Positions 1 through 8,821 are shown, numbered from the stretch's first letter. The stretch is DNA of 64,000 nt from Streptomyces sp. RPA4-2 (GCF_012273515.2 NZ_CP050975.2:1488001-1552000); one strand, 5' to 3'. Numbers and translations are program-made. Notes: generated from the sequence alone by a model not told the origin.

Positions 1-115
1 GCTCCCGCAGCATCCGCAGGGCGGTCTCGACGATGAGCCGCTCGGACAGCACGGTGCCGCTCCTGGTGGGACGCCGACGCCGCCGCTTCTCCTCGGGCAC
101 CACCGCTTTCGGCAC
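1..115 (-). CDS. TetR-family regulator, N-terminal fragment (runs off window)
   Basis: Only the first 38 codons are inside the window. The reading frame starts at a GTG (115-113) with a GAGGAG-like ribosome-binding site just upstream. It has an Arg-rich tail and then SERLIVETALRMLRE, the usual start of helix 1 of a TetR DNA-binding domain. It is divergent from the saccharopine-dehydrogenase-like gene at 247, so it may control itself and that gene, as many TetR proteins do; this is inference from position. The effector domain lies outside the window, so the ligand cannot be guessed. Confidence 0.6.
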   Translation of the reverse strand, partial: MPKAVVPEEKRRRRRPTRSGTVLSERLIVETALRMLRE

Positions 116-130
116 CGCCGCCTCCTCGCT

Positions 131-176
131 CCTTATGCCAACACCATTGACCTTATCCGAGCGCCCGGCGTTGGAT
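131..176 (+). promoter_or_regulatory. Candidate promoter/operator between tetR-like gene and 247 gene
   Basis: A TTGACC (147-152) with an 18-nt spacer and TTGGAT (171-176) gives a possible -35/-10 for the gene at 247. The hexamer CCTTAT occurs twice, 20 bp apart (131 and 151), flanking this -35. CCAAC/GTTGG arms also bracket the region. Any of these could be the TetR site. The assignment is tentative. Confidence 0.3.
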
Positions 177-246
177 CTCCCGCCAGGGGCGCCGCGCTCC
201 GGTCCGCGCGGGCACGCCCCTTCTCCGCAGAGAGGAAGTCCGTGTC

Positions 247-1467
247 ATGCGTGTTCTGCTTGTGGGAGCCGGCGGTGTGGGCACCGCCATCACCCGGATC
301 GCGGCCCGTCGCCCGTTCTTCGACGAGATGGTCGTGGCCGACTACGACCTGAGCCGCGCCGAGGCCGCGGTCGCCGCCCTCCCGGACGCCGCGGGCCGCT
401 TCCGTGCCGAGCGCGTCGACGCCTCCGACCAGGGCGCGGTGACAGCGCTGCTGGGCCGGCACGGGTGCGACGTCCTGCTCAACGCCACCGATCCCCGGTT
501 CGTGATGCCCCTCTTCCAGGCGGCGCGCGCGGCCGGCGCCACGTACCTCGACATGGCGATGTCCCTGTCGCGTCCCCATCCCGAGAGGCCGTACGACGAG
601 TGCGGGGTCATGCTCGGCGACGCGCAGTTCGCGCAGGCCGCCGACTGGGAGAAGGCGGGCGCGCTGGCCCTCGTCGGCATGGGCGTGGAGCCGGGGCTGT
701 CCGATGTCTTCGCGCGGTACGCGGCCGACGAACTCTTCGACGAGATCGAGGAGATCGGCATCCGTGACGGCGCGAACCTCACCGTCGACGGCTACGACTT
801 CGCCCCGTCCTTCAGCATCTGGACCACCATCGAGGAGTGCCTCAACCCGCCGGTCGTCTACGAGGCGGACCGCGGCTGGTTCACCACCGCGCCGTTCAGC
901 GAGCCTGAGGTCTTCGACTTCCCCGAGGGCATCGGCCCGGTGGAGTGCGTGAACGTGGAGCACGAGGAGGTGCTGCTCGTCCCGCGCTGGGTCGACGCGC
1001 GGCGCGTGACCTTCAAGTACGGCCTGGGCGAGGAGTTCATCCAGACCCTCAGGACGCTGCACCTGCTGGGCCTCGACCGTACGGATCCGGTGACCGTGCC
1101 GAGCGCCGCGGGCCCGGTGGCCGTGTCGCCCCGCGACGTCGTGGCCGCCTGTCTGCCGGACCCGGCGACGCTCGGCGAGCGCATGCACGGCAAGACCTGC
1201 GCGGGCACGTGGGTGCGCGGCACCAAGAACGGCGCGCCGCGCGAGGTCTACCTCTACCACGTGGTCGACAACCAGTGGTCGATGGCCGAGTACGGGTCCC
1301 AGGCGGTGGTGTGGCAGACGGCCGTCAACCCGGTCGTCGCCCTCGAACTCCTGGCCACGGGCGCGTGGACGGGCTCGGGAGTCCTCGGTCCGGAGGCGTT
1401 CCCCGCCCGCCCCTTCCTCGACCTGCTCACCGCGTACGGCTCGCCGTGGGGCATACGGGAGCAGTGA
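247..1467 (+). CDS. Saccharopine dehydrogenase-family NAD(P)-dependent oxidoreductase
   Basis: The 406-aa protein opens with a Rossmann motif, VLLVGAGGVGTAITRIAARR, followed by the layout of the saccharopine dehydrogenase NADP-binding family (Asp at the end of the second strand, LLNATDPRFVMP, GMGVEPGLSDVFARY). Family members reduce or oxidise saccharopine-like imine adducts in lysine or polyamine metabolism, and many bacterial copies have unknown substrates. The start is fixed by GAGAGGAAG upstream of the ATG. It stands alone, divergent from a TetR-type gene and convergent with pyc. The length is normal for the family. The precise reaction cannot be read from the sequence; a carboxynorspermidine-synthase-like role is possible but unproven. 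Confidence 0.85.
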   Translation: MRVLLVGAGGVGTAITRIAARRPFFDEMVVADYDLSRAEAAVAALPDAAGRFRAERVDASDQGAVTALLGRHGCDVLLNATDPRFVMPLFQAARAAGATYLDMAMSLSRPHPERPYDECGVMLGDAQFAQAADWEKAGALALVGMGVEPGLSDVFARYAADELFDEIEEIGIRDGANLTVDGYDFAPSFSIWTTIEECLNPPVVYEADRGWFTTAPFSEPEVFDFPEGIGPVECVNVEHEEVLLVPRWVDARRVTFKYGLGEEFIQTLRTLHLLGLDRTDPVTVPSAAGPVAVSPRDVVAACLPDPATLGERMHGKTCAGTWVRGTKNGAPREVYLYHVVDNQWSMAEYGSQAVVWQTAVNPVVALELLATGAWTGSGVLGPEAFPARPFLDLLTAYGSPWGIREQ

Positions 1468-1475
1468 CCGCCCCC

Positions 1476-1532
1476 GGCCGCCCGGCGGCCCCGTCCGACC
1501 CCGGAGCCCCGGTGCCCTGAAGTCCCGGGGTC
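1476..1532. terminator. Candidate terminator hairpins between convergent genes
   Basis: Two GC-rich stems follow the stop of the 247 gene: GGCCGC/GCGGCC (1476-1490, loop CCG) and GACCCCGGA/TCCCGGGGTC (1497-1505 with 1523-1532, one bulge). There is no T-tract, which is usual in Streptomyces. They lie between convergent genes (pyc ends at 1631), so they could act in both directions. Confidence 0.4.
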
Positions 1533-1630
1533 CCGGAGCCGGCCGGGTGACGGCACGGTTCCGGGACCCGGGCGATCGCCCTCGCGGGGTCCGACGGGGT
1601 CCAGAGGTGTCCTGCGCTGTCCGACGACGC

Positions 1631-4600
1631 CTAGGCGATCACCATCAGGAGATCGCCCGCCTCGACCTGCTGGACGGAGGTGATGGCCAGACGCCCCACC
1701 GTTCCGGCGACCGGGGCGGTGATGGCCGCCTCCATCTTCATCGCCTCGATCGTCGCGACGGTCGCGCCCGCCTCGACGGCGTCCCCGGCCGCGACCGACA
1801 GCGTCACCACTCCGGCGAACGGCGCGGCGACGTGCTTCGGATCGGACTTGTCGGCCTTCTCCGCCGCCGGCAGGTCCGAGGCCACCGAGCGGTCACGCAC
1901 CTGGATCGGCCGGAGTTGGCCGTTGAGCGTGGCCATCACGGTACGCATGCCGCGCTCGTCCGCTTCGCCGATCGCCTCCAGGACGATGAGGAGCCGCACC
2001 CCGGGGTCGAGGTCCACCTCGTGCTCCTCCCCCGGCCGCAGACCGTAGAAGAAGTCCTTGCTCGGCAGGACGCCGGTGTCGCCGTAGGCGTCGCGGTGCG
2101 CCTCGAACTCCTTCGCCGGGCCCGGGAACAGCAGCCGGTTGAGGGTGGCCCGCCGGTCCTTCTCCAGTCCGTCGCGGTCCTCGGCGGACAGTTCGACGAC
2201 CGGCCTGGGCGCGGCGCGGCCCTTGAGTGCCTTGCTGCGGAACGGCTCCGGCCAGCCGCCGGGCGGGTCGCCCAACTCGCCGCGCAGGAAGCCGATCACG
2301 GAGTCCGGGATGTCGTACGCGCCGGGATCGGCCGCGAACCGCTCGTGCGGGACGCCCGCGCCGACGAGGTGCAGGGCGAGATCGCCGACCACCTTGCTCG
2401 ACGGCGTGACCTTGACCAGGCGGCCGAGCATCCGGTCGGCGGCGGCGTACATCGCCTCGATGTCCTCGAAGCGGTCGCCGAGGCCCAGCTCCCGTGCCTG
2501 GACACGCAGGTTGGACAGCTGACCGCCGGGGATCTCGTGGTCGTAGACGCGTCCGGTGGGCGAGGCGAGACCGGCCTCGAACGGGGCGTAGATCCTGCGG
2601 ACGATCTCCCAGTACGGTTCGAGGTCGCCGACCGCCCGCAGGCTCAGCCCGGTCGGTCGCTCCGAGTGGTCGGTGGCCGCGACGATCGCCGACAGCGACG
2701 GCTGCGAGGTGGTGCCCGCCATGGAGGCCACCGCTCCGTCCACGGCGTCGGCGCCCGCGTCGATCGCGGCAAGGTAGGTGGCCAGTTGGCCGCCTGCCGT
2801 GTCGTGGGTGTGAAGATGGACGGGCAGGTCGAACTCCCTGCGCAGCGCCGTCACCAGCTTCGCGGCGGCGGGTGCCCGGAGCAGTCCGGCCATGTCCTTG
2901 ATCGCCAGGACGTGCGCGCCGGCGTCGACGATCTGCTCGGCGAGCCGGAGGTAGTAGTCGAGGGTGTAGAGCTTCTCGGCCGGGTCGGACAGGTCGGAGG
3001 TGTAGCACAGGGCAACCTCGGCGACGGCCGAACCGGTCTCGCGTACGGCGTCGATCGCGGGGCGCATCTGGCCGACGTCGTTGAGCGCGTCGAAGATGCG
3101 GAAGATGTCGATGCCGGTCCGGGTGGCCTCCTCGACGAAGGCGGTGGTGACTTCCGTGGGGTAGGGGGTGTAGCCGACCGTGTTGCGGCCGCGCAGCAGC
3201 ATCTGCAGGCAGAGGTTGGGCACCGCCTCGCGCAGCCGGGCCAGACGGTCCCACGGGTCCTCGGACAGGAAGCGCAGGGCGACGTCGTAGGTGGCGCCGC
3301 CCCAGCACTCCAGGGACAGCAGCTGCGGCAGCGTCCGGGCCACGGCGGGGGCGACGGCCAGCAGGTCCTTCGTCCGCACCCGGGTGGCCAGCAGTGACTG
3401 GTGGGCGTCCCGGAAGGTGGTGTCGGTGACGGCCACCGAGGTCGACTCCCGCAGCCACCGCGCGAAGCCCTCGGGCCCCAGCTCGGTCAGCCGCTGCTTC
3501 GACCCGGCGGGCGGTTCGCCGGCCGGGACGTCCGGCAGTTTGGTCGTGGGGTCGATCAGGTGCGGGCGTTCCCCGTGCGGCTTGTTGACCGTGACGTCGG
3601 CGAGGTAGGTGAGCATGCGGGTGCCGCGGTCGGCGGAGTGACGCGCGGTCAGGAGATGCGGGCGTTCCTCGATGAACGAGGTGGTGACCCTGCCCTCCTG
3701 GAAGTCCGGGTCGTCGAGCACCGCCTGCAGGAACGGGATATTCGTGGCCACCCCGCGGATGCGGAACTCGGCCACCGCACGCCGGGCGCGGCGCACCGCG
3801 GTGGCGAAGTCGCGGCCCCGGCAGGTCAGTTTCACCAGCATGGAGTCGAAGTGGGCGCTGATCTCCGAGCCGACGAAGGCGGTGCCGCCGTCCAGCCGGA
3901 TCCCGGAACCGCCGGGCGAGCGGTACGCGCTGATGGTGCCGGTGTCGGGCCGGAACCCGTTGGCCGGGTCCTCGCTGGTGATCCGGCACTGCAGTGCGGC
4001 GCCCCGCAGCTGGATCCGGTCCTGCGCGAGGCCGAGGTCGGCGAGGCTCTCGCCGGAGGCGATGCGCAGTTGCGCCTGGACCAGGTCGACGTCGGTGACC
4101 TCCTCGGTCACCGTGTGCTCGACCTGGATACGCGGGTTCATCTCGATGAAGACGTGGTTGCCGTCGCGGTCGAGGAGGAACTCGACGGTGCCGGCGTTGC
4201 GGTAGCCGATGCTCTGCGCGAAGGCGACAGCGTCGGCGCAGATGCGGTCCCGGAGCGCGGGGTCGAGGTTGGGCGCCGGGGCCAGTTCGACGACCTTCTG
4301 GTGGCGCCGCTGCACCGAGCAGTCCCGCTCGAAGAGGTGGATGACGTTGCCGTCTCCGTCGGCGAGGATCTGCACCTCGATGTGGCGGGGGTCCACGACG
4401 GCCTTCTCCAGGAACACCGTGGCGTCGCCGAAGGCGGACTCGGCCTCGCGGGACGCCGCCTCGATGGACTCGCGCAGGTGCGCCGGGTCGTCCACGCGCC
4501 GCATGCCACGTCCGCCGCCGCCGGCGACCGCCTTGACGAACAGCGGGAAGCCTACGTCCCGCGCGGCGGCCGTCAGCTCGTCCATGTCGTTCGACGGCTG

Positions 4601-5005
4601 CGACGACCCGAGGACCGGGACACCCGCCGCGCGGGCCGCGGCGACCGCGCGCGCCTTGTTCCCGGTCAGCTCCAGTACGTCGGCGCTGGGGCCGATGAAC
4701 GTGATGCCGGCCTCTTCGCAGGCCTGGGCCAGCTCAGGATTCTCGGACAGGAATCCGTACCCGGGGTAGACGGCGTCCGCCCCGGCCCTGCGCGCCGCCC
4801 CCACGATCTCCTCGACCGACAGGTAGGCACGCACCGGGTGCCCTCTCCGGCCGATCTCGTAGGCCTCGTCGGCCTTGAGACGATGCAGCGAGCCGCGGTC
4901 CTCGTAGGGGAACACCGCCGCTGTTCCCGCGCCCAGTTCATAGGCGGCGCGGAACGCGCGGACGGCGATCTCACCACGGTTCGCGACAAGTACCTTCCGG
5001 AACAT
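1631..5005 (-). CDS. pyc: Pyruvate carboxylase
   Basis: The 1124-aa single-chain enzyme makes oxaloacetate from pyruvate, bicarbonate and ATP, refilling the TCA cycle. The domains run in the standard order. First is biotin carboxylase with an ATP-grasp core (FRKVLVANRGEIAVR at the N-terminus, then the Gly-rich loop AVAGGGGRGMRRV). Next is the HMGL-like carboxyltransferase with DTTFRDAHQSLLATR, then the PYC/OADA domain. The C-terminal biotinyl domain carries EAMKMEA, with the biotinylated lysine near residue 1090. AGGAAGGGA precedes the ATG. The length is that of the family. No partner gene is adjacent; it is convergent with the 247 gene and sits downstream of the YjbQ gene on the same strand. 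Confidence 0.97.
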   Translation of the reverse strand: MFRKVLVANRGEIAVRAFRAAYELGAGTAAVFPYEDRGSLHRLKADEAYEIGRRGHPVRAYLSVEEIVGAARRAGADAVYPGYGFLSENPELAQACEEAGITFIGPSADVLELTGNKARAVAAARAAGVPVLGSSQPSNDMDELTAAARDVGFPLFVKAVAGGGGRGMRRVDDPAHLRESIEAASREAESAFGDATVFLEKAVVDPRHIEVQILADGDGNVIHLFERDCSVQRRHQKVVELAPAPNLDPALRDRICADAVAFAQSIGYRNAGTVEFLLDRDGNHVFIEMNPRIQVEHTVTEEVTDVDLVQAQLRIASGESLADLGLAQDRIQLRGAALQCRITSEDPANGFRPDTGTISAYRSPGGSGIRLDGGTAFVGSEISAHFDSMLVKLTCRGRDFATAVRRARRAVAEFRIRGVATNIPFLQAVLDDPDFQEGRVTTSFIEERPHLLTARHSADRGTRMLTYLADVTVNKPHGERPHLIDPTTKLPDVPAGEPPAGSKQRLTELGPEGFARWLRESTSVAVTDTTFRDAHQSLLATRVRTKDLLAVAPAVARTLPQLLSLECWGGATYDVALRFLSEDPWDRLARLREAVPNLCLQMLLRGRNTVGYTPYPTEVTTAFVEEATRTGIDIFRIFDALNDVGQMRPAIDAVRETGSAVAEVALCYTSDLSDPAEKLYTLDYYLRLAEQIVDAGAHVLAIKDMAGLLRAPAAAKLVTALRREFDLPVHLHTHDTAGGQLATYLAAIDAGADAVDGAVASMAGTTSQPSLSAIVAATDHSERPTGLSLRAVGDLEPYWEIVRRIYAPFEAGLASPTGRVYDHEIPGGQLSNLRVQARELGLGDRFEDIEAMYAAADRMLGRLVKVTPSSKVVGDLALHLVGAGVPHERFAADPGAYDIPDSVIGFLRGELGDPPGGWPEPFRSKALKGRAAPRPVVELSAEDRDGLEKDRRATLNRLLFPGPAKEFEAHRDAYGDTGVLPSKDFFYGLRPGEEHEVDLDPGVRLLIVLEAIGEADERGMRTVMATLNGQLRPIQVRDRSVASDLPAAEKADKSDPKHVAAPFAGVVTLSVAAGDAVEAGATVATIEAMKMEAAITAPVAGTVGRLAITSVQQVEAGDLLMVIA

Positions 5006-5220
5006 GCACAGTCCCTTCCTGACGTTCGCGACGGGCGCGCCCGACGGGCGCCCTCGTGACTGTTGCCCTGTCTACACCCGCTCAAGAACAGCACGGGCCG
5101 AATCACCACCGGCCGGTCGCTCATCCGCGGCATCGTGAAGATCATCATCGTGCGGTCGGCCGGCCCTCGGGCCGCCGCTGCCGGACGTCGCGTGCGGAGG
5201 TCTTCCCGGTACGGGCACGA

Positions 5221-5643
5221 TCAGCCCAGAAAGCTCAGCCGCACCTGGCGTTCGGGGTTGGAGACGTTCGTGTCCACCAGGCACACCGACTGCCAGGTCC
5301 CCAGCTCCAGCCGCCCGCCGAGCACCGGCAGTGTCGCGTGGGGCGGGACGAAGGCGGGGAGCACATGGTCGCGGCCGTGACCGGGGCTGCCGTGGCGGTG
5401 CTGCCACCGGTCGTCGGAGGGGAGCAGCGTGTGCAGGGCGGCGAGGAGGTCGTCGTCACTTCCGGCGCCGGTCTCGATGACCGCGATCCCGGCCGTGGCG
5501 TGCGGCACGAAGACGTTCAGCAGGCCGTCGCGCCCGGCCGCCGCCTCCCGCAGGAAGGTCTCGCAGTCACGGGTGAGGTCGACGACCGTCTCCTCGGAAC
5601 CGGTGGTGATGTTCAGGACTCGGGTGGTGAAGGCATCGGACAT
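5221..5643 (-). CDS. YjbQ/UPF0047 family protein (secondary thiamine-phosphate synthase-like)
   Basis: The 140-aa protein matches the YjbQ fold throughout: NVFVPHATAGIAVIE, then HRHGSPGHGRDHVLPAFV, then a C-terminal LGTWQSVCLVDT. The conserved histidines and the Glu in these stretches line the family's proposed metal and phosphate site. Some members can replace thiamine-phosphate synthase in bacterial tests, but the physiological role is unsettled. The gene is on the minus strand, 215 bp upstream of pyc, and divergent from the sulfonate operon promoter at 5729. The length is normal. An operon with pyc is possible but not shown. Confidence 0.85.
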   Translation of the reverse strand: MSDAFTTRVLNITTGSEETVVDLTRDCETFLREAAAGRDGLLNVFVPHATAGIAVIETGAGSDDDLLAALHTLLPSDDRWQHRHGSPGHGRDHVLPAFVPPHATLPVLGGRLELGTWQSVCLVDTNVSNPERQVRLSFLG

Positions 5644-5728
5644 GCCCCGATTCTCGCCCGTGCGCCGGGCTGCGCCTACGACCGGCCGGCCGGCCCGTGG
5701 TACGAGGGGTCCATTCCGCGAGACACCA

Positions 5729-5758
5729 TTGACCGGGCACCGGTGACCTGACTACTTT
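5729..5758 (+). promoter_or_regulatory. Promoter of the sulfonate operon (leaderless transcript)
   Basis: TTGACC (5729-5734), an 18-nt spacer and TACTTT (5753-5758) form a good housekeeping-type promoter. The ATG of the leader peptide is only 7 nt beyond the -10 hexamer, so transcription probably starts at or next to the A of that ATG. No ribosome-binding site precedes it, which fits translation of a leaderless mRNA. Confidence 0.65.
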
Positions 5759-5765
5759 CTGCCGC

Positions 5766-5849
5766 ATGTTGCGTTCAGCCCTGCTCACCACGCGCGGTCA
5801 CATCGACCTGCTGCGGGTGGCCTCCGCCGCGTGTCGCCGCGGCTGCTGA
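5766..5849 (+). CDS. Cysteine leader peptide (27 aa) of the ssu operon
   Basis: This small frame encodes a peptide with the motif RGHIDLLRVASAACRRGC. That is the actinobacterial family of putative leader peptides found ahead of sulfur-assimilation genes, with conserved His-x-Asp-Leu, Arg-Val and Cys near the end. Polycysteine leaderless sORFs in mycobacteria act as cysteine-responsive attenuators; by analogy, slow translation at the Cys codons (residues 23 and 27) when cysteine is scarce would change the downstream RNA fold and raise ssuC expression. The ATG sits at the predicted transcription start. It is followed by 151 nt of untranslated RNA before ssuC. The family match is seen directly; the mechanism here is inferred. 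Confidence 0.75.
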   Translation: MLRSALLTTRGHIDLLRVASAACRRGC

Positions 5850-5945
5850 CGCCCTTTCACTCCTCGCCCGTACGGCTCCCGCCCCTCCCGGCGCGCCCGC
5901 GCTCCACCCCACCCGCACGTCACGAGCCCGCACCTGGTTCCTGAC

Positions 5946-5995
5946 GCGGCGGAGTTCCGGCGCACCCCTCTCCGGCCGCTCTCCTCCCCGTGGAG
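5946..5995 (+). promoter_or_regulatory. Candidate attenuator hairpin and ribosome-site hairpin before ssuC
   Basis: GCGGCGGAG (5946-5954) can pair with CTCCGGCCGC (5970-5979, one bulge). A smaller stem, CTCC (5984-5987) with GGAG (5992-5995), covers the ssuC ribosome-binding site, which is 5 nt from the ATG at 6001. Both lie in the region where a leader-peptide attenuator would be expected to switch. The pairings are read by eye and not tested for energy. Confidence 0.35.
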
Positions 5996-6000
5996 CATCC

Positions 6001-6897
6001 ATGACCATCAGCCATGCCCCGCCCGGTCCTTCCGAGTCCGATATTCCTGGAATATCCGCGGCCGTCGAGCACACCGCGCGGGCACCGGCGTCGCCCGAGC
6101 TCGTCCCGATCGTGCCGAGTTCCACGCGCCGTGCCCGCGTCCCCCGCTGGCTGCGCCGCACCTCCGGTCCCCTTCTGCTGCTCGCGCTCTGGCAACTCCT
6201 CAGCGGTACGGGCGTACTGGCCCCCGGCGTCCTCGCCCCGCCCGGCACCATCGCGCGGGTCGGCGCCGATCTGGTCACCGACGGCTCGCTGCCGAACGCG
6301 ATGGGCGTCTCCTTGCAACGCGTCGCCGTCGGGCTCCTGTTGGGAACGGTCATCGGCACCGGTCTCGCCCTCGTGTCCGGGCTCTTCCGTATCGGCGAGG
6401 ACCTGGTGGACGCGAGCGTGCAGATGCTGCGGACCGTGCCCTTCGTCGGACTGATCCCGCTGTTCATCATCTGGTTCGGGATCGGCGAGGCCCCGAAGAT
6501 CGCCATCATCACGCTGGGCGTCTCCTTCCCGCTCTATCTGAACGTGTACGCCGGTATCCGCGGCGTCGACTCCCAGTTGATCGAGGCCGGGGAGTCGCTC
6601 GGGCTCTCCCGCTGGGGGCTCGTGCGGCACGTCGTGCTGCCGGGCGCGCTGCCCGGTGCCCTGACCGGGCTTCGCTACTCCCTCGGCATCGCCTGGCTGG
6701 CGCTGGTCTTCGCCGAACAGATCAACGCGGACGCCGGGATCGGCTTCCTGATGGTGCAGGCCCGCGACTTCCTGCGGACCGACGTGATCGTGGTCTGTCT
6801 GATCGTCTACGCCTTCCTCGGCCTGCTCGCCGACTTCGTCGTCCGCTCCCTCGAAAGGCTGCTGCTGCAATGGCGACCGACATTCACAGGCCGGTGA
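6001..6897 (+). CDS. ssuC: Sulfonate ABC transporter permease
   Basis: The 298-aa integral membrane subunit imports alkanesulfonates together with SsuB and SsuA. After a disordered N-terminus of about 55 residues there is a membrane segment (SGPLLLLALWQLL), then further helices and the permease EAA loop (EAGESLGLSRWGLVRHVVLPG), which docks on the ATPase. The motif FAEQINADAGIGFLM is typical of SsuC/TauC. GGAG lies 5 nt before the ATG. The gene overlaps ssuB by 28 nt, implying coupled translation. A nitrate/taurine permease is the main alternative, but the adjacent SsuD-type monooxygenase favours sulfonates. Confidence 0.92.
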   Translation: MTISHAPPGPSESDIPGISAAVEHTARAPASPELVPIVPSSTRRARVPRWLRRTSGPLLLLALWQLLSGTGVLAPGVLAPPGTIARVGADLVTDGSLPNAMGVSLQRVAVGLLLGTVIGTGLALVSGLFRIGEDLVDASVQMLRTVPFVGLIPLFIIWFGIGEAPKIAIITLGVSFPLYLNVYAGIRGVDSQLIEAGESLGLSRWGLVRHVVLPGALPGALTGLRYSLGIAWLALVFAEQINADAGIGFLMVQARDFLRTDVIVVCLIVYAFLGLLADFVVRSLERLLLQWRPTFTGR

Positions 6898-7703
6898 CCG
6901 CGGAGAAGTCCGCGGCGGCGGCGCGCATACCCGCGCGGACGCAGACCCCCGCACACGTGCCCGCACAGACCCCGTCGCGCGCACAGGCGGAGGCATCCGC
7001 CCCCCTCCCGGCCGTACGTGTCCAGGGGCTCACCCGCGTCTTCGACGGCCGCGCCGTCATCCAGGACCTCCATCTCGACGTGCGGCCCGGGGAGTTCGTG
7101 GCGCTGCTCGGTCGCAGCGGCTGTGGCAAGTCCACGCTGCTGCGCATCCTCGCCGGGCTCGACCGTGACATCGAGGGCTCCGTCCTCGTCCCGCGCCGCA
7201 AGGCCGTCGCGTTCCAGGCGCCGCGGCTGATGCCGTGGAAGAAGGTGTGGCGCAACGTCCTGCTCGGACTGCCCGGCAAGCCCGAACGCTCTGTCGCCGA
7301 GCAGGCGTTGACCGAGGTCGGCCTCACCCACCGCTCCGACGCGTGGCCCAAGACGCTCTCCGGTGGCGAGGCCCAACGTGCCTCGCTGGCCCGCGCGTTG
7401 GTGCGCGAGCCCGATCTGCTGCTGCTCGACGAGCCGTTCGGCGCGCTCGACGCCCTCACCCGGATCACGGCGCAGCGGCTGGTCGGCGAGTTGTGGCGAC
7501 GGCGCGGCTGCGCGGTCCTGCTGGTGACGCACGACGTGGAGGAGGCCGTGCTCCTCGCCGACCGGGTCCTGGTCATGGACGAGGGTGCGATCGCGTACGA
7601 GACCCAGGTCGGGCTGGACCGCCCGCGCGACATCGCCGACCCCCGTTTCGCCGCTCTGCGTGCCGGGCTCCTGGAGCGCCTGGGCGTCGACAGCGCGTCC
7701 TGA
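6870..7703 (+). CDS. ssuB: Sulfonate ABC transporter ATP-binding protein
   Basis: The 277-aa ATPase powers sulfonate import. It carries a Walker A LLGRSGCGKST, a Q-loop region (VAFQAPRLMPWKKVWRNV), the signature LSGGEAQRASLARAL, Walker B LLLLDEPFGALD and the switch histidine in LLVTHDVEEA. The PRLMPW stretch is typical of the nitrate/sulfonate/taurine subfamily. An N-terminal extension of about 40 Ala/Pro/Thr-rich residues precedes the ATPase domain. It starts inside the end of ssuC, with GAAAGG upstream. Confidence 0.93.
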   Translation: MATDIHRPVTAEKSAAAARIPARTQTPAHVPAQTPSRAQAEASAPLPAVRVQGLTRVFDGRAVIQDLHLDVRPGEFVALLGRSGCGKSTLLRILAGLDRDIEGSVLVPRRKAVAFQAPRLMPWKKVWRNVLLGLPGKPERSVAEQALTEVGLTHRSDAWPKTLSGGEAQRASLARALVREPDLLLLDEPFGALDALTRITAQRLVGELWRRRGCAVLLVTHDVEEAVLLADRVLVMDEGAIAYETQVGLDRPRDIADPRFAALRAGLLERLGVDSAS

Positions 7704-7791
7704 ACTCCCCACGCCCCGGACCCACGTCCCTCCACCGAGCGTGCGACGCCCACGCCCGCCCCACCCCCGGACCGACCGAACGGAATTCGCC

Positions 7792-8820
7792 ATGCGACGA
7801 CGCCTCGTCCCCGCCGCTCTCCTCCCCCTCGCCCTGCTGCTCACCGCCTGCGGCGGCGCCTCGGTCGCCGACACCGCCGCGGGTGCCGGAACCGACGGCA
7901 AGGGTTCCCTCACACTCGACGTCGGTGACCAGAAAGGCGGTTCGGAGGCGGTGCTGCGGGCCGCCGGGGAGCTCAAGAACCTCGACTACAAGATCAAATG
8001 GTCGACGTTCACCTCAGGCCCGCCTCTCCTGGAGGCCGTCAACGCCAAGGCCGTCGACATCGGCGGGGTCGGCAACACCCCACCCGTCTTCGCGGCCGGC
8101 GCCGACTCGAAGATCTCGGTGGTGGCCGCCTGGCGCGGCACGTCCAAGGGCGAGGCCGTCCTCGTACCGAAGAACTCGTCGCTGAAGCGCCCCGAGGAGC
8201 TGAAGGGCAAGTCCATAGCCGTGGCGCAGGGTTCGTCCGCGCACTACCAGCTGATCGCCTCGCTCAAGAAGGCCGGTCTGAAGCTGGGCGACGTGAAGGT
8301 CAAGTACCTGCAGCCCGCCGACGCGCTGGCCGCGTTCACCGGCGGCAAGGTGGACGCGTGGGCGGTGTGGGACCCGTACACCTCACAGGTGGTCGAGGCG
8401 GGACAGGGCCGGATCCTGACGGACGGAGACGGGGTGGTCAACGGGCTCAACTTCCAGGTGGCCGCGCCCGGTGCGCTCAGGGACAGCCGGAAGGCGGCGG
8501 CGGTCAAGGACTACCTGGAGCGGCTGCGGCGCGCCCAGGACTGGGTCTACGACCACCCGGACGCCTGGGCGAAGGTGTGGGCGAAGGACACCGGGCTGCC
8601 GTACGCGGTGGCGCTCGCCTCGGTGAAGCGGACGAACGCCAGCCGTATCGCGGTCGCCGTCGACAAGCCGCTCATCGCCTCCGAGCAGCGCATCGCGGAC
8701 ACCTTCACCGGCCTCGGGCTCATCCCGCACAAGGTCGACTTCTCGGCGTTCGTCGACACCCGCTTCAACGGCGGGCTGCCGGCGTCCACCACCACTCCCC
8801 GCGTCTACAAGGAGTCGTGA
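7792..8820 (+). CDS. ssuA: Aliphatic sulfonate-binding lipoprotein
   Basis: The 342-aa solute-binding protein captures sulfonates outside the membrane. I chose the ATG at 7792, which follows a GGAA box, because it gives a clean lipoprotein signal: MRRRLVPAALL, a hydrophobic core and LTAC with Cys20 as the lipidated residue. The frame is open for about 200 bases further upstream, but that part overlaps the end of ssuB and has no signal sequence. The mature part has the SsuA/THI5-like pattern (WSTFTSGPPLLEAVNAKAVD, AVWDPYTSQVVEAG). It lies 88 bp after ssuB and 1 bp before ssuD. Confidence 0.92.
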   Translation: MRRRLVPAALLPLALLLTACGGASVADTAAGAGTDGKGSLTLDVGDQKGGSEAVLRAAGELKNLDYKIKWSTFTSGPPLLEAVNAKAVDIGGVGNTPPVFAAGADSKISVVAAWRGTSKGEAVLVPKNSSLKRPEELKGKSIAVAQGSSAHYQLIASLKKAGLKLGDVKVKYLQPADALAAFTGGKVDAWAVWDPYTSQVVEAGQGRILTDGDGVVNGLNFQVAAPGALRDSRKAAAVKDYLERLRRAQDWVYDHPDAWAKVWAKDTGLPYAVALASVKRTNASRIAVAVDKPLIASEQRIADTFTGLGLIPHKVDFSAFVDTRFNGGLPASTTTPRVYKES

Positions 8821-8821
8821 C

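Noticed and set aside
1547..3397. Long plus-strand frame opposite pyc
   Set aside because: It is the antisense shadow of the pyruvate carboxylase gene, with biased composition and no recognisable domain.
7585..7791. Upstream extension of SsuA
   Set aside because: The frame is open, but it overlaps ssuB, lacks a ribosome-binding site and would bury the lipoprotein signal in the middle of the protein.
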